Source of the DNA: Linepithema humile
Lineage: Eukaryota > Arthropoda > Insecta > Hymenoptera > Formicidae
Assembly (NCBI RefSeq): GCF_040581485.1
Contig: NC_090132.1
Coordinates: 9,931,001 to 9,995,000 of the forward strand
DNA length: 64,000 bases
Reading direction: 5' to 3'
Shown here: in pieces, positions 22,071 to 35,281 of the stretch
How the letters are laid out: every line of letters starts with the position of its first letter
Position numbering within the stretch: position 1 is the stretch's first letter
The notes under the pieces: generated by a model
Seen by the model: only the letters and a program-made list of their open reading frames with translations
Told to the model about the DNA's origin: nothing
Databases searched by the model: none
Position numbers and translations under genes: made by a program

Positions 22071-25000
22071 AAATTATTATTATTATAATATTATATTTAG
22101 TTTTGTGTGATATGGTGATCTTTCTTATATACATATATTGTTCCTCAAGTTGCGATATTTCGATATCGCGTAAATTTCTTCATCGTATAATTTGTCGCAA
22201 TATCTTCTATTTCTTAATTATAGCATTATTTAAGCGAGAATTTAATAATTTTATATAAAATACTCATTTCATAAAATCCATTAAGCACTATTTTATATAA
22301 TTTTAATAATACTGACAAATTAAAAAATGGTAATAATTTAAATTGCTGCGTAACTTTATAATTGATAAAACAGGAAAAACGGGAGACGAATGAAAAATTG
22401 ATCAAATAATAAAAAGCGAAGAATGACAGAATAAATCAAATGACATAAATCAAAATGCAGTAATCACAGCGGTTTGTAGAAACCCAATTCTATGGCGAAG
22501 TTTTATGATTCCAACTTTTGTCGCATGGACGACCACGTTCAATCTTCGATCCTTCCAATATCGCCCGTCTTTATCCCAGACGATCGACACTTTTTCCAAA
22601 CGCGTCATAAGAAAAGTACGTAAGAAAGATAGCAAAAATCCGTCATGTCAAACCTTACAAACCCTACAAACCCCACAAAATTACATCTTGGGTGCTGCTA
22701 AATTACATAACGTATTTCCGTATTATATTAAATGATTACATTTTAGGAACGTGAATGTAAACACTATTACTGTAAGATATATTTTTCCTTTAAAAGAAGA
22801 ATTTTTCTTCCCTTATTTTTTATTTGTAATAAAAAGAAAACTCTTAAAAGTAATAAGAAGAAAATTATCACCATAAAATATTTATATTATCGATTTAATT
22901 GTGAATATTTTTGAACAAACATTAATAAAACAGTTGCTCGTGTGTGAAACGCTCATATATTATTAATTGTAAATCATACCGCGACTTAAGCAACTAGTAA
23001 AAATAAATTTAGCATTAAAATTGATCATTTCTCTGTACTTTTTCTATTTGTGATTGCAAATATTGTACGGTCTCTTTATCTATTTTCCTCTTTACGACGT
23101 AATAGTATTCCGTTTTTTGGAATATTTAATTAACGTCTTCGCTTTTAACGAAGACAAACACTCGAGCAGCGGCGAGAGAGAACCGCAAACGTTATCTGGT
23201 TATTGCAAAACCAATTCCACTTGCAGCTGATGTACGAATAGTCAATCTCTTCTCATTCAAACATGTTTATAACTGAAACTGTATAAATACTTAACGACAA
23301 ATTAATAATAATCTAGATTTAGCAAATTTAGTAAACTATTCTATTCCTCTTTGAATAATGGAAGAGATACTCTCAATTCCAATTATAATATAATTATAAT
23401 TCTAATTGAGAGCTCTCATAATTGAAAGTGAATTCGACAGTGAAGCTTTCTGAAAATAATGAAGGATGAACGCAAAACGCAGGTAATATCCATTTCATGC
23501 TCCTTGCATCTTCATCGCAATATATCAGGAAAATATGGTAAATTGAATTTCCACTCGAGTGTCATGATTAAGCCGATTATTTTTACTTAATGAGGAAGTA
23601 ACGCAAAAAGAGAAGAATTCAATCAGAATAATGTAATGTTTGATGAAAGAGAAAGAATGAATGAGTAGGTATTATAATATCAATTTAAAATTAGCGAATG
23701 TAAAATACGAAAGTTCAGAGCTGCAATCTATTAATGAAAACATCTCCGATTATTATTTTTCTTTCAATTAATTTTCAAAATTACAAAAAAGAGGCAGATA
23801 AGTCCAAGATATTAAAAAAACTGAAAGAATAATTTAAGACCACAAATGTTCCATTTCATTTTACCAAAGAAATAAGAGAATTATTCATCTCTTTAATATA
23901 ACAGTGCATTTTATTTCACTAAGAGATGACGTTGCTGCTTTGTGATGGCAATGGAAATAGCTACAAGTAGTAAAATCCGAGTATGTGCGGGCACCCATTT
24001 GGCATTTTTCGTAATATGTCTCATCTTCACGCCTCGCGCTTGCATCGATTGATGAACCGCTATTCACTGAACGTTAAAGCATCAATAACTCACGTCTTTA
24101 AGAAAGATGGATTTAACCCATTCTCACAGGATCTCTCAGGATCTTCACTTATTGAAGCGTAAATTTTAAAACCACGAATAACGTCAAAAAAGCTTCATTA
24201 AAATTATGTGTAAAATTATATGAGAAATTAGGTTTGAAATTTACGCATAAAAATTTTATCCCAACATCACTGTGTCAATATTCCATTCTTCGGAAAAATT
24301 CCGTGTAACACATGAAAAACGCGAGCAGGAATCGAAACGGAATAATGTTGCGTTATGATTCGCATAGGAAAACACGCGAAAACCTTTATCTTTTATCGGA
24401 TTCAAAATGTATCTTGCGATCCATTGCTATTAATTGAAACACCATTAAGTATAGTCTTTGTGCTTACGAATATCGTATGGCCACAATGGTTATCAATTTG
24501 CTTTACTTCTTATCATCCTCGCGTTATTATTATTTGTCTTTTCGTTGTTTCATATTGATTTCTTATATCACGATAAAAAGCAGCTATAGTACGATGATAA
24601 ATATGAAAATAATGGCAATAGTGTGGACATATGTAATATAATGACAGAACATTTTGAGGATCGCCGGCAACATAACGTCTAAATACTATCTTTAATGATA
24701 CAGCGTACGTGTATTTATTGTACATCTAACACATTTTTTGACAGAATTATTTTTTATTTGTTATTGCATGTCACTTATCTTCCTTTCTGTCTAACGTATT
24801 TAAAAAGATTAATGTATCTAAAATTAAACAAACTACTCTGACGAAATAAATGAAAAATTAGAGAAATAATGAAACATTTGATGTTTTCTAGATATTCAAA
24901 TTTTTAACTTCACTTTCTTATCTTTTACATTTAATGTTGTAATATCGAGAAGTATAATAAACATTTGTATAATAACGTTTGTTCTTGCATATAAATAATA

Positions 25001-25199
25001 ATTTTTGTAAATAATTATTGCTAATTAAAAAAAAATCTGTTCATTATATATCGTTTACAAACTTTTAAAGTAATTAATAATATTTGCTTGTCTCGCTGTA
25101 TCATATTAAAAGTTTGATGATTCTATTTCATTTTATCGAAAGACCAACACAATTTAATTAAGAATTGAGCGACTTAATTAATTTGTTTGTTTTAAAACT
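14849..25199. other. noncoding stretch upstream of the proline-rich gene
   Basis: Open frames here are short, overlap on both strands and show no splice-coherent or family-like translation. Visible items are a GA run (15779-15797), CT-rich sequence around 16590-16670, a GT/GA-rich microsatellite (17575-17598), a short repeat of an attgttgaac motif at 18045-18100 and an AT microsatellite (22018-22068). The block 15450-16680, just upstream of the minus-strand start, is CpG-richer and may hold that gene's promoter and 5' untranslated exon. Confidence 0.45.
22018..22068. repeat. (AT)n microsatellite
   Basis: About 25 AT units in an already AT-rich region. Confidence 0.95.
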
Positions 25200-26450
25200 T
25201 ACCGAACGATCACGGTCCTCGCACCCCTTGGTTTCTTTAGGGCAGTCTAGATCCGTCGCATCCTACGAAGGTCCGTGCTTTTGACATTGCCAGCGCGAGA
25301 AAGTTTTGCCCTCGTGTGATGTGATGTCATCTTAAATATCTCCGCTACGGGCGTGACGTTGCGATTTTTGAATGCATCTTTGCTATCTGATTGCGAATTG
25401 TTGCGAATCTTCAATGAAAAATCATGCTCGGAGTGTGCGGAATAGGAAAGTATATTGCATTTGACTCATTTCTCTCTTGACACTCGTGACTCCAGAAATT
25501 AATTAATTAATTTGCGCGTATCTTACGATATCCGTCCAGTGTTTTGTCACTTGTTCTCTGAAACGAAAGATGCTTCGTTCACTTTGCCGTCTCGATGATG
25601 ATATAAACTCTCTCTCGAATATAAACCCAAGTCGTTCGCGCTTCTTTACGTAGCAGTTTCCTCTTTACGCATCTCTGACAATCGTTGTGATGTCGCGTTT
25701 GACATATCAGACGTCAACTTCTCTCTTGTCATTTACTTTCGCAATCTTCGGCGACCGCGATAATCTTCTGTCTTCGGCGCGGTGACAGCTGAACGTTCCC
25801 CGCCGGATGTACTCGCGGTGGATCGTCCCGGCACCAAGACACGTCGAATCTTCGCCCTCGGATTCCCTCGCTGCTGACACGCGATGCAGGATGTGAAGAA
25901 CGGGGATGACTTCTAGACGGAGCACACGTGGAGCGAACGTGCGTACTACGTGCGTGGGTGGTAGCGTACTACTGAGTTTCACGTTCGCGAAAAGCCAATC
26001 CCGACTCATCCCCACCGCGTCGCATCCTAGGCACCCTTCCAGGTCCCTCCGGCACCCTCCTCACCACCCCCGCACCATCCGGGATCCGCGCGCGGGCACA
26101 GTCTCTCTGCTCGCCCTCTCTTTTTCTTTCTCTCGGTCGAAAGCGAGTTTGCGCCTCCACTCGCTTCATCGCGGACACTACACGCTCTATCGTTACACTT
26201 TTCCGCCAATAATAACGTCCGCGACAATTTCTTCCGCTGTACTCCTTTCCACTTGTTCGCAAACAGTTTTGCTTCATCGTCCGCTTTTGAAGAGAGGTAA
26301 AACGCTCGTAAAGACGGTTCAGCATGCGGAACGTCTCAGACTTCTCTTGCTATTTCTAGTTTATTCCTTCGTTAGTTTGGAGCCGAATTCTCAAAAAAAA
26401 CATCGTGAATTCATTAGTAAATTGTAGGCAATTAAAAATAAAAAGCTCTT
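25200..26450. promoter_or_regulatory. CpG-dense island, possible promoter or 5' exon
   Basis: By eye this block is clearly richer in C, G and CpG than its surroundings. It is open in several frames on both strands, as expected for high GC rather than coding. A donor-like GAGAG/GTAAAAC occurs near 26295. No family-like translation was found, so a promoter or untranslated first exon is more likely than a coding gene. Confidence 0.3.
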
Positions 26451-29400
26451 TGAAAGCTAGCTTTTCACGGGATAAATACAAAAAAATTGACAAAACAATT
26501 AAGTAATAAAGCATAAACAACTCTTAATGTGTCCTGGCAGTCTTCATTTTTAAAGAGTTGAGTAATATTCTCTAAAAGATATACTATTACAAGGCACATT
26601 TTCTGCAGAAACTTTTTCACGATGAAAAGTCCTCTCTCGAAACACATTGTGTTTTTGTAAAATGTACAAACAAACGTTTCGATTTGTTTTATCAGCAAAA
26701 TATATTTTAAAAGGGACTGCTTTTAAAATCTCTGTTTCGATTTGTTTTATCAGCAAAATATATTTTAAAAGGGACCGTTTTTAAAATATCTGCGGTATTT
26801 TTCCTCTCTCTTTCTCTCTTTTTCTCTCACACACAAATACGCAAATAAGAATTTGTGAATAATCTGCACATGCTTTTTTTACAACAAATAGCCCATTTGA
26901 GCAGATATTCACGCACGATGTATCGTTTGATCGTATTTCTAACAGGAAGATCTTTCCTCGTTAATGTCGCAGCGCCGAAAAGGAATTAAACGGCGTTTGA
27001 AGAATAAGCCCTCCTTTGAAATCTCCTCTGAGCCTTTCCTCTCCGGAGATAATATCGCGATTATTTCGCTTTCTCTCATCGGCGGTTGCATTGTTTCTAT
27101 CATTTCAGTGTTACGTTCCTCTCTGACGGGAACAAAAAAATGCCCCGCTTTTCAATCTCCATAATGGGTCACCCTTAATCTTCGGACAATGTCTCGAATC
27201 TCTCATTTAACAAATAAGTTGTATGTTGTAATTAAAGATACGTGATAAAAGAAATTATTTCGTTGAAAGAACCTACGCTACGATTAAACGTAAATCAAGT
27301 CTCGCTAAAATATACTCATAAGACGCAAGATATCGATGTAACGCTGGTGAATTTGCAGTTGTCTTCCTTCTAACTTGTTAATAAATATTATGAAATACTG
27401 AAGAATATTTTTCTGATTTTTCTATCTTCTTCTATGATATCCGAACGAAACGTATTAAAGTCATCTCTCACAGATTTACCTTTGTAAATTTAACATTTGC
27501 AATTTCCGACGTTTCTCTCCCTTCGCAGAAGCAGGATAATAGAATCGATATTTGAAAACCTTCTCGACAATGGTCATTCTTTTGATAACGAGTAGGTACG
27601 CAGCTGTATTTCAAAATGATGTATCAATCTTCTCTTTGAAAAGAATTTCCTAGCAAAATTTAATTCAACGTAATTCAATTTTTTTTAATAATTCTTTTAA
27701 CGATCAGACGATTCTTGGACGATAATATTTCCAATCGGCGAAATTTCTTTATTACACTTATTCGCAATTCAAGTATTATTTATTAAGCCACAAAGTCTGG
27801 CTTTACACAAATAGCGATTCTGTTCTCTTTCTAAAATTCTCAGATTTTCTTATTTTTAAGAAAAAATAAACAAATCTTAGAATGCTGTCGTATAACGATC
27901 GTATTTTTAATGTATTTTTAATGAGATGGCGCAGTAAGTTCTTCAATCCTTGATTTAATCCACCGAAATGACTATCGATTATCGTTCTAAGCAATCGATA
28001 AGCTTATCAAGACAAAATAAATTGTGAATTTTTCCCGAAAATTTCCAAGATCTTTCGTTAGACCTCCATTTGTCTTCTTTTTACTAACATTTCAGTATGC
28101 TCGAAACTTCCCTTCCCAAGATGAGCAATCGTCACTGATTCTTTATTGAAAAATCCTAGCGAAATGGGTCATTTACAAGTGAAGATAAGGAGCAATCATC
28201 GACAGCTACGAGTTTTCACTTTCCTTAACGACATCGGGAGTCGATCGGAATCCTCGATGTAAAGTAGCTCGAAGAGTATGTTATTTAACGAACCGTTATA
28301 TAACTCTAAATATTTCCTACGTTTCCGCGTTATTGTTTAGCAAAAATCGAATTTATTATACCTCAACTTTTTTTTCGCGCGAGTTATTCTACGCGCGCGC
28401 CCGTGTTATTATAGAAATATTTTCTATTTCGATGGCTGGTAAAGAGAAATGTTACATGCACGTGTATATTCGCGATCCCGCAGATTTCACATCGCTAAAT
28501 TCAATTTGCGCAAATGATAGAATGTCAGCGTCATATCAACCAATAAATGTCAGAGATAAACGTGTCGATAGAATTTCCCTCGCGCGCAGGTTACTGAGTT
28601 TAACGGAATTTTCGCATTCCACGTGCACGTGGAAGATCACCTAAGTTTCACAAACATTCGAAATTCGCTAGCAATCTCGAATATTAACCGTTAACCAATG
28701 CGCGCGGCCAGCATTAGCGTTCGAGCTAAAAAATGTTAATATTAACCGATGTGGTAGCGCGCACCGTGAAACGAATCTGGGTCATTTCTGTGCGGCCGGA
28801 CTTTCGCGTTCTATTAAGCTGCAGTCTACTGCGTCCATATGGCTCTTGTAAATCACGAAAGCAACAAAACTTCTCGGTACTTCTTTATTTTTCTGACCGA
28901 CATTCGACTCGATCTTGGACACGCGGTGTACAAATGCGCGCAAACTCTTTCCACAAACTCCGAGTAGTAACTTGTGGCACAGCTGATATGTCGCTGACAA
29001 GGTCGCCAAATGCATGTGTGATTGTAATACAAATTTCATTAAATTAAAAATAAAAATATGGTTATAAAAAAATTCTCAGATTGAAATTAAACTTGTGGAC
29101 AAATGTAATATTCTATTAAGTGTCGGGACAAATATTTAGACGGAATTTAAAATACTTAATAAAGTTGAGGTATTTTGACAAAGTGTGTGTACTCAGCACA
29201 CACACACACATAGAAAAATGTCAGAAAATATCAAATGTAATCCATAACTCATTTTTAGTTTACATTCTCTGTTTTAGTAGCCTCGCAATTTTACGGATGT
29301 CTGAAAAGAACGTAACCGGAATTTTTTTTATTAAATTTATTTTAGTAAATAAATTATTTATTTGTTAAAATAAATTTAGTAAAAAATTTATTATTTTAAT

Positions 29401-30379
29401 AAATCTAAAAAAAAATTACTACAGGTAAAACTGTAATTAGATAGAAAATAATTTTTATCTGTAGTATGTGTACAATTTTTTTTAGACTTATTGAAATAAA
29501 TTTAATAAAAGAAATGCCGACTCTTTCTAGACATACTGTATATGCTTATTTTTTTACGAACACTACTGTTTCTACAAACAACGTATTATATACTGCAAAT
29601 CAACGCGCGTCTGAGATTATTATCCAGATGAAAAATTAACTTTCCCATAATTGGACACGACTCGGTGTTACGTATCTAAGAGAATCTCAGTGCAGATGAT
29701 TGATCGGGAGAAATAAATCTCGTTGCAAGGGCGGGTTTCTCTTGGCTGAGGAAAGTCGTCGAAAAAATGTCAAGATAAATGGGCAAAGAGACGGTGAGTA
29801 AAACGAGGAGCGAGAGAATGGCGCGAAGCAGCGCAGAAAAGACCGAAGACGGACGGCTCGGTGTCCTGAGTGAGATTTACAAAGCTGAGAGAGGGATAAA
29901 TGCTCGCCGCGCGGCAAATAGACTTGAAGCGATACTGTCACGGGTGCCCGGGCACGTTTAAGAAGCACATCATAGACGACCCAGATTATACTACTAGCGC
30001 CTTTAATAGCACCAGAGAATTTTGGCCGGAATTTTGGAGGGATCTTATTAGATTTTATCTTATTAAATGCTCTGCATAAGTGGCGTGTTTCGGATGTAAC
30101 GCTCTCCAAACGCCAGCAATAAGCGTGTAATTGGAAATTTGTTCATTCAATCTTCATCCTTTCAAAAAAGAAAATATCTATGGCTTTTAAGACAACTTTC
30201 ATCCAGCGTGTCATCGCTCGTTTCGCATCGATACGCAGCTAAAACTGTCGAAGGTGAAACGCCAAAAGTGCGCGGTGTCGAAGGCAAAATATCGAAGCTG
30301 CAATAACACCCCCGTGTCAGCATCCCCGGCTGATTGACGATGTATCGCCTGCTGTTTCGTCGGTAGGAGCCAGACGACT
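26451..30379. other. noncoding stretch
   Basis: It contains a 58-bp direct tandem repeat (26676-26792), a short CA run (29196-29210) and a moderately CpG-rich patch (28330-29040). No supported exon or RNA gene. Confidence 0.45.
26676..26792. repeat. 58-bp tandem duplication
   Basis: Two copies of a unit beginning tttcgatttgttttatcagc are offset by 58 bases (first t at 26677 and 26735). They differ at only a few positions, so the duplication is recent. Confidence 0.85.
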
Positions 30380-31150
30380 TCCAACTTTTATTTGGCTAGA
30401 CTAGCCGGCGCCCTGGCTCCAATAGTCTGGCCGTTACCACTAAAGGGGGACAAGCAGACAAAGTGGGGGATGGATTATCGGCAGACCGAGGCGGCTGGAT
30501 ACGCAGCGAGGGAAAGAGCAGCTGAGAGAGAGAGAGAGAGAGTGAGAGCCGGTGCCCGAGGGGGTGTGCGGAGGACAGGAGAACGGAGAGTCGTAGAGAT
30601 ATCGATTCATCCAAATCCCACGGTGCCAGCACAAATGGGTGCATGGACCGGCGGTTCGCGTCCGTCGCGATACCAGATTACATCGCGTTATGTTGTGCAA
30701 CGGCAGTTCATCCCCCTCGCTCGCCGCCCTCTCCCGCCTTCCCTGTCACATCCTCCTCTTCGACGCCCCCGCCGTCCACCCACTCAGTCCCCCCTCCCCA
30801 TCTATCTGATGTAAATTCCATTATTGGCCGACCGATTCCGCCGCGGCGTTAAACGCGACGACGCGCGTGTATCGGGCACTCTCTCCGCATTAGAATCCGA
30901 ACGACGCTTCCGCTCGAGGTGTGTAGCTGTCGTTTCCCAGCGACAGGGAATGAATTCCTAGGCCGCGTGAGAAAGCTCCGCCGCGAGAAGAATCCGGGAC
31001 TTCGCTCGAGCTTTATTTTACAGGCGGATGTTCGCGCGAGCGTTGAAAGAAAAAGAATGCCCGGTGTTCTGTATTTGAAAAAAGGAACGCGTAATGTAGA
31101 AGGAAATATGTGCGGGAAATCGCTTGTTCCTCCCGCGCGGTAGTTTATGC
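30380..31150. promoter_or_regulatory. CpG-dense island, possible promoter
   Basis: A GC- and CpG-rich block including a short GA run (30530-30542). The long open frames in it (for example 30392-30814) are low-complexity Pro/Ser/Arg strings with no conserved domain. It is likely regulatory or an untranslated exon. Confidence 0.3.
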
Positions 31151-31807
31151 GCTTTAGCCGTAACTCGATGAAATTTTTAGAGCGAGCTCTCCAGTAAAAA
31201 AAAAAAAAAAAAAGAGAGGAGAGATATACACCGTGCAAACGACCGGTTGCGAAATGCTGTCAGATTTAATTTGTGTGGCAAATGAAAATATCATTATTGT
31301 CACGTACGTCATCTTACGGATATTAGTTTAGATATTAAATGTTTCATTATTGCGACCAATGAAAACTAATAACGGAGGAAAAAGTATGACGATTAGCCAA
31401 ACCACTCTATGGCGTACTACGCGATTAGATATATAATTATTATTTTATATAAAATTAAATGTAATCATTATTTTATATGAAATTATATGGAAAATCGAAC
31501 GCTGATTTAGTGGTCAAAGATAACGCAATCAGACCGTCGTAATTATCCGCATGGCAATTAACGTGACAATCGGCGCGCACGGAGCTTTCTTAATTTCGCG
31601 AATTAGTTGGTTTTCGATTTTCACATTGCCAATCTGTTCCATGCTGAAATATTATCCGCCTTTCTCCGTTTTCCGATAACTTTAAAGGTTACACAGACAA
31701 AAAGAATAATTGAATTCCTCTTGTGGAAATAATCGTGCTGTCAGCAAGCTGGCGCGGAATGAATTCTCATAGAGAATCGGTAAAATATTTGGGACAATCT
31801 CTCTCCT

Positions 31808-31856
<49 letters not shown>

Positions 31857-33036
31857 GTCCAAGGACAGATTAAAACTTGGAAAGGGAAAACCGAGGGCGG
31901 CCGGTGATTTTTCTTCGTAGATCGCATCAAGCTGCGCTTTTTCTCATTTATAAATATACCCGAATACACGCGTATATATCAGAAGGTCTCGTCAACGCTT
32001 CCGGCGCCGCAAGAGATAATTCGCCGATGCTTTTGTGTTCTGAATGGCTATAAATTAAACTAAGCTATCGGAAAAGCGAATGCTACTCGGCCGCATCGAT
32101 CGTAGTCGAGAATTCGTTTCGACTACGCGAGGTCGGCCTGTTAAACTCTCATCGCGCCCTCCGCCTGATTCGGAAATCCGTTGAAAATTGATATTGAAGT
32201 ATCACAGTTTTGCTTCTGCTTCCCCAAATATAATATGATACGGCACTCGCGATATAAATCTATTAGCAAATATCAACGGTACATCTTTTTATTTTATTTG
32301 CAAATTACTTTTCAACAATATCTCAAAGACTTTTTTTTGTAGTAGCATTTAATGGCTCATTTTTATATAAATCGAAGATAATAATAACAATTATTAAAGT
32401 TTTAAGCGCATAAATGTAGTCGACTAAAAAATCTACTACAATATTAACCACTTGATAAGTCATTCTTCCAGATCGTAGCTAGAAAATTAGATAAGCCATG
32501 AGAAAAGGTTGCTCTTAATCTAGGATAAGAGAGTAAGTGGAAGTAGTAGTTAGCGCATACAATACAGATATATTTTCGTGCAACAGGTGGCTATACCTAC
32601 GACGATTCAAATTAAACATATATTCAAATTAAACGTATTGCTAAATGCTTAAAACTTCGGCGTGTTGATATTTTAGCGTCTTATCAGAAATACTGCGATC
32701 TTGATATAGCACATGTCAATGTATGTCATTTCTACATATTTTAAAAAATAGTAAAAAATATATTGAATATATAATAAAATAATATATGGAAAATATAGAA
32801 CACATTTTTTATCTTGTAAATTTATAATTTAAAAGTGCACAATGTCTCTTGATTTTAATCTAATAATTTTTGTAATTTCTGTTTAATCATTTCTGTTTCA
32901 CTCGTTAATAAATAATATAAATAAAAATTAGTAATTATGTTATATATGTGTTTTTTAAATCCTTCTAATGTGTGTGTATGTGTGTGTAATTAGGAATTAT
33001 ATTCTCCGCAAATATGCAGACTGAGAGAAATATATA
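31151..33036. other. noncoding stretch
   Basis: It contains a poly-A run near 31196-31213 and a CT microsatellite at 31811-31852. The glutamate/arginine-repeat ORF on the minus strand across that microsatellite is an artefact of the repeat. Nothing else is supported. Confidence 0.45.
31811..31852. repeat. (CT)n microsatellite
   Basis: About 21 CT units. Confidence 0.95.
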
Positions 33037-33937
33037 CAGGGTGACTCATTTCAATCTATCACCCCAAATATTTCCGTTCCCTTGCATTTTACAAGAAAAT
33101 GTTTCAGACAAATGTTGTATGTTCAAGAGGGTTTCAAGAGGGCCATAAAATGATTTCATTAGTTTGATCTTGGATAGTCGTTTAAAGGTCACACAAAGGT
33201 CACCTTCAATTTCTTAAATTGAAACCTCCATTTTTCATTACATATTCTTATAGCTTATTTTGAGAGCTTTCCAAAATAATAAAGTTATTTTCCATTAAGT
33301 ATTTGTCGCGTTATGAGGTTTAAAAGTTACGATACTGCCGGCATTAGCGTTATCCGAGATAGTCTGCGAGCGAATAGTCTGCCATATCACAGACCTTAAA
33401 AAACCTTTCTACGTATTGAGAAAAATGCTATGGTATCAAGAGAAATCAATGTGACCTCTAAAAATGTTTGGTCACACAAAAGGACCCGACTAGTAGTTTG
33501 GAAAAATATTTCTTAAGTCAAACCACGTCTGATTTCTCTTGATACCATAGCATTTTTCTCAATACGTAGAAAGTTTTTTTAAGGTCTGTGATATGGCAGA
33601 CTATCCGCTCGCAGACTATCTCGAATAACGCTAATGCCGGCAGTATCGTAACTTTTAAACCTCACAACGCGACAAATACTTAATGGAAAATAACTTTATT
33701 ATAGTGTTTTGGAAAACTCTCAAAATAAGCTATAAGAATATGTAATGAAAAATGGAGATTTCAATTTAAGAGATTGAAGGTGACCTTTGTGTGACCTTTA
33801 AACGACTATCCAAAATCAAACCAATGAAATCATTTTATGGCTCCCTTGAAACCATACAACATTTGTCTGAAACATTTTCTTGTAAAATGCAAGGGAACGG
33901 AAATATTTGGAGTGATAGATTAAAATGGGTCACCCTG
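33037..33937. mobile_element. 901-bp foldback element with ~410-bp arms
   Basis: The left arm (33037-~33447) is the reverse complement of the right arm (~33518-33937) with only scattered differences; about 70 bases separate them. The ends read CAGGGTGACTCATTT and, inverted, AAATGGGTCACCCTG. The flanks are TATA on both sides, fitting insertion at TA as in mariner/IS630-type elements. There is no ORF, so it would be non-autonomous. Confidence 0.88.
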
Positions 33938-34979
33938 TATACGTGACGAATGTACATATTTTACATTTCCAACTTCTTCTTCGCAGAAATAATCTTTAGC
34001 TTGTAACAATTAGAATTTTACATTCTATATTCTTATTTACATGCAATTAGCAAGAAAATCTAATTCTTATAATGTACTACACAATTCGCGTATACAAGCA
34101 CGTTGATATTTTTGGTCATTAAGGCTGATTGCATTCAAAATATATTCGTTCGGAGTAACTGCATAAGATACAATCTTACTAATGACTCTCGCATTTAAGG
34201 ATTTAACATAATGGTACAAATCTTATCTTACCGTGTAACTCATACATTAAAATAAATTCGTGAGATTGTACAACGTGCATTTGAAAGTTTTGTCTCTTTG
34301 CCCTCTAAAGCAGCGTGACAATTATTTTTTAATACTCCCTCGCGTAATTTAATTTTTCACCTTAATCGATAAATATTTTTGATGAAATTTTTGATTCTAC
34401 AAACAGAAAAATACACAGAGAAATATGCTTTTGATATCAAATAAATCCATCTATCTTAATTAGTGCGCATTGCTTCGTGTCTGTGTTCGGTGGCAAATTG
34501 CATGATTCTCGTCTGCTATCGCGCGCGCTGCGTGCTAGGAATTCGTGAGCGGAGTCGGTACGCAAGGTGACTATCGAGCGGTTTATTTCATCAAGCTACT
34601 GTAGGAGGTAGAGGCGGCAAGAAGCTTGCGCCACGAAATGCAAATTCGTGCGGATACAGAGCCGTTTACGAGATCAACGCACTACTTGGATTAGGCTAAG
34701 AGCCTAAGTCTGCGGAGCGTGCAAAAGTGCGAACGTAGGAAATATTCTTCCTCTCTCGTCGGCTTTATCCTATTCTCATGCGTATTCGCGGACTTAAAAT
34801 TGCAGATGAAAAGAGAACATTAAGAGATTAACCGATTCGGCCATAATTTTAGACAGTAACGTAATAAATTGTTTTAATGACATTACATTAAATTGTGAAA
34901 ACATTTTCCCCTTAAATATATATAATACTGAATAATACACTGAAAAAAAAATCGATGATAAAATAGATTATGGGCGATA
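33938..34979. other. noncoding stretch between two foldback elements
   Basis: The patch at 34470-34800 is CpG-richer. No exon, RNA gene or repeat is supported. Confidence 0.4.
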
Positions 34980-35271
34980 TTCATAGTCCGTTCTTATATT
35001 CAAGATCGTCTTAAGCACGAACTTATATTCGCTCTCTTCGTCAGACACAATCTATGTGTGACGAAGAGAGCGAATATAAGTCCGTGCTTAAGACAATCTT
35101 AAATATAAGAACGGACTATGGGCGGTATTCATAGTCCGTTCTTATATTTAAAATCGTCTTAAGCACGGACTTATATTCGCTCTCTTCGTCACACATAGAT
35201 TGTGTCTGACGAAGAGAGCGAATATAAGTTCGTGCTTAAGACGATCTTGAATATAAGAACGGACTATGAAT
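34980..35271. mobile_element. two tandem ~142-bp palindromes (MITE array)
   Basis: Palindrome 1 spans 34980-35120 and palindrome 2 spans 35129-35271. Each begins ttcatagtccgttcttata and ends with its complement, with a central loop-like acacaatct/acatagatt segment. The pair can form several alternative hairpins. A duplicated tgaataccggccta motif follows (35267-35293), probably the remains of an element end. Confidence 0.85.
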
Positions 35272-35281
35272 ACCGGCCTAT

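Noticed and set aside
25906..26427. 173-aa ORF in a CpG-rich block, with long antisense ORFs
   Set aside because: Low-complexity Ser/Arg/His translation, open on both strands because of GC content, no domain or splice coherence.
30392..30852. 140-aa ORF and overlapping frames
   Set aside because: Composition-driven Arg/Pro strings across a GA run; no recognisable motif.
31682..31969. ORF with a long Glu-Arg repeat
   Set aside because: A translation of the CT/GA microsatellite.
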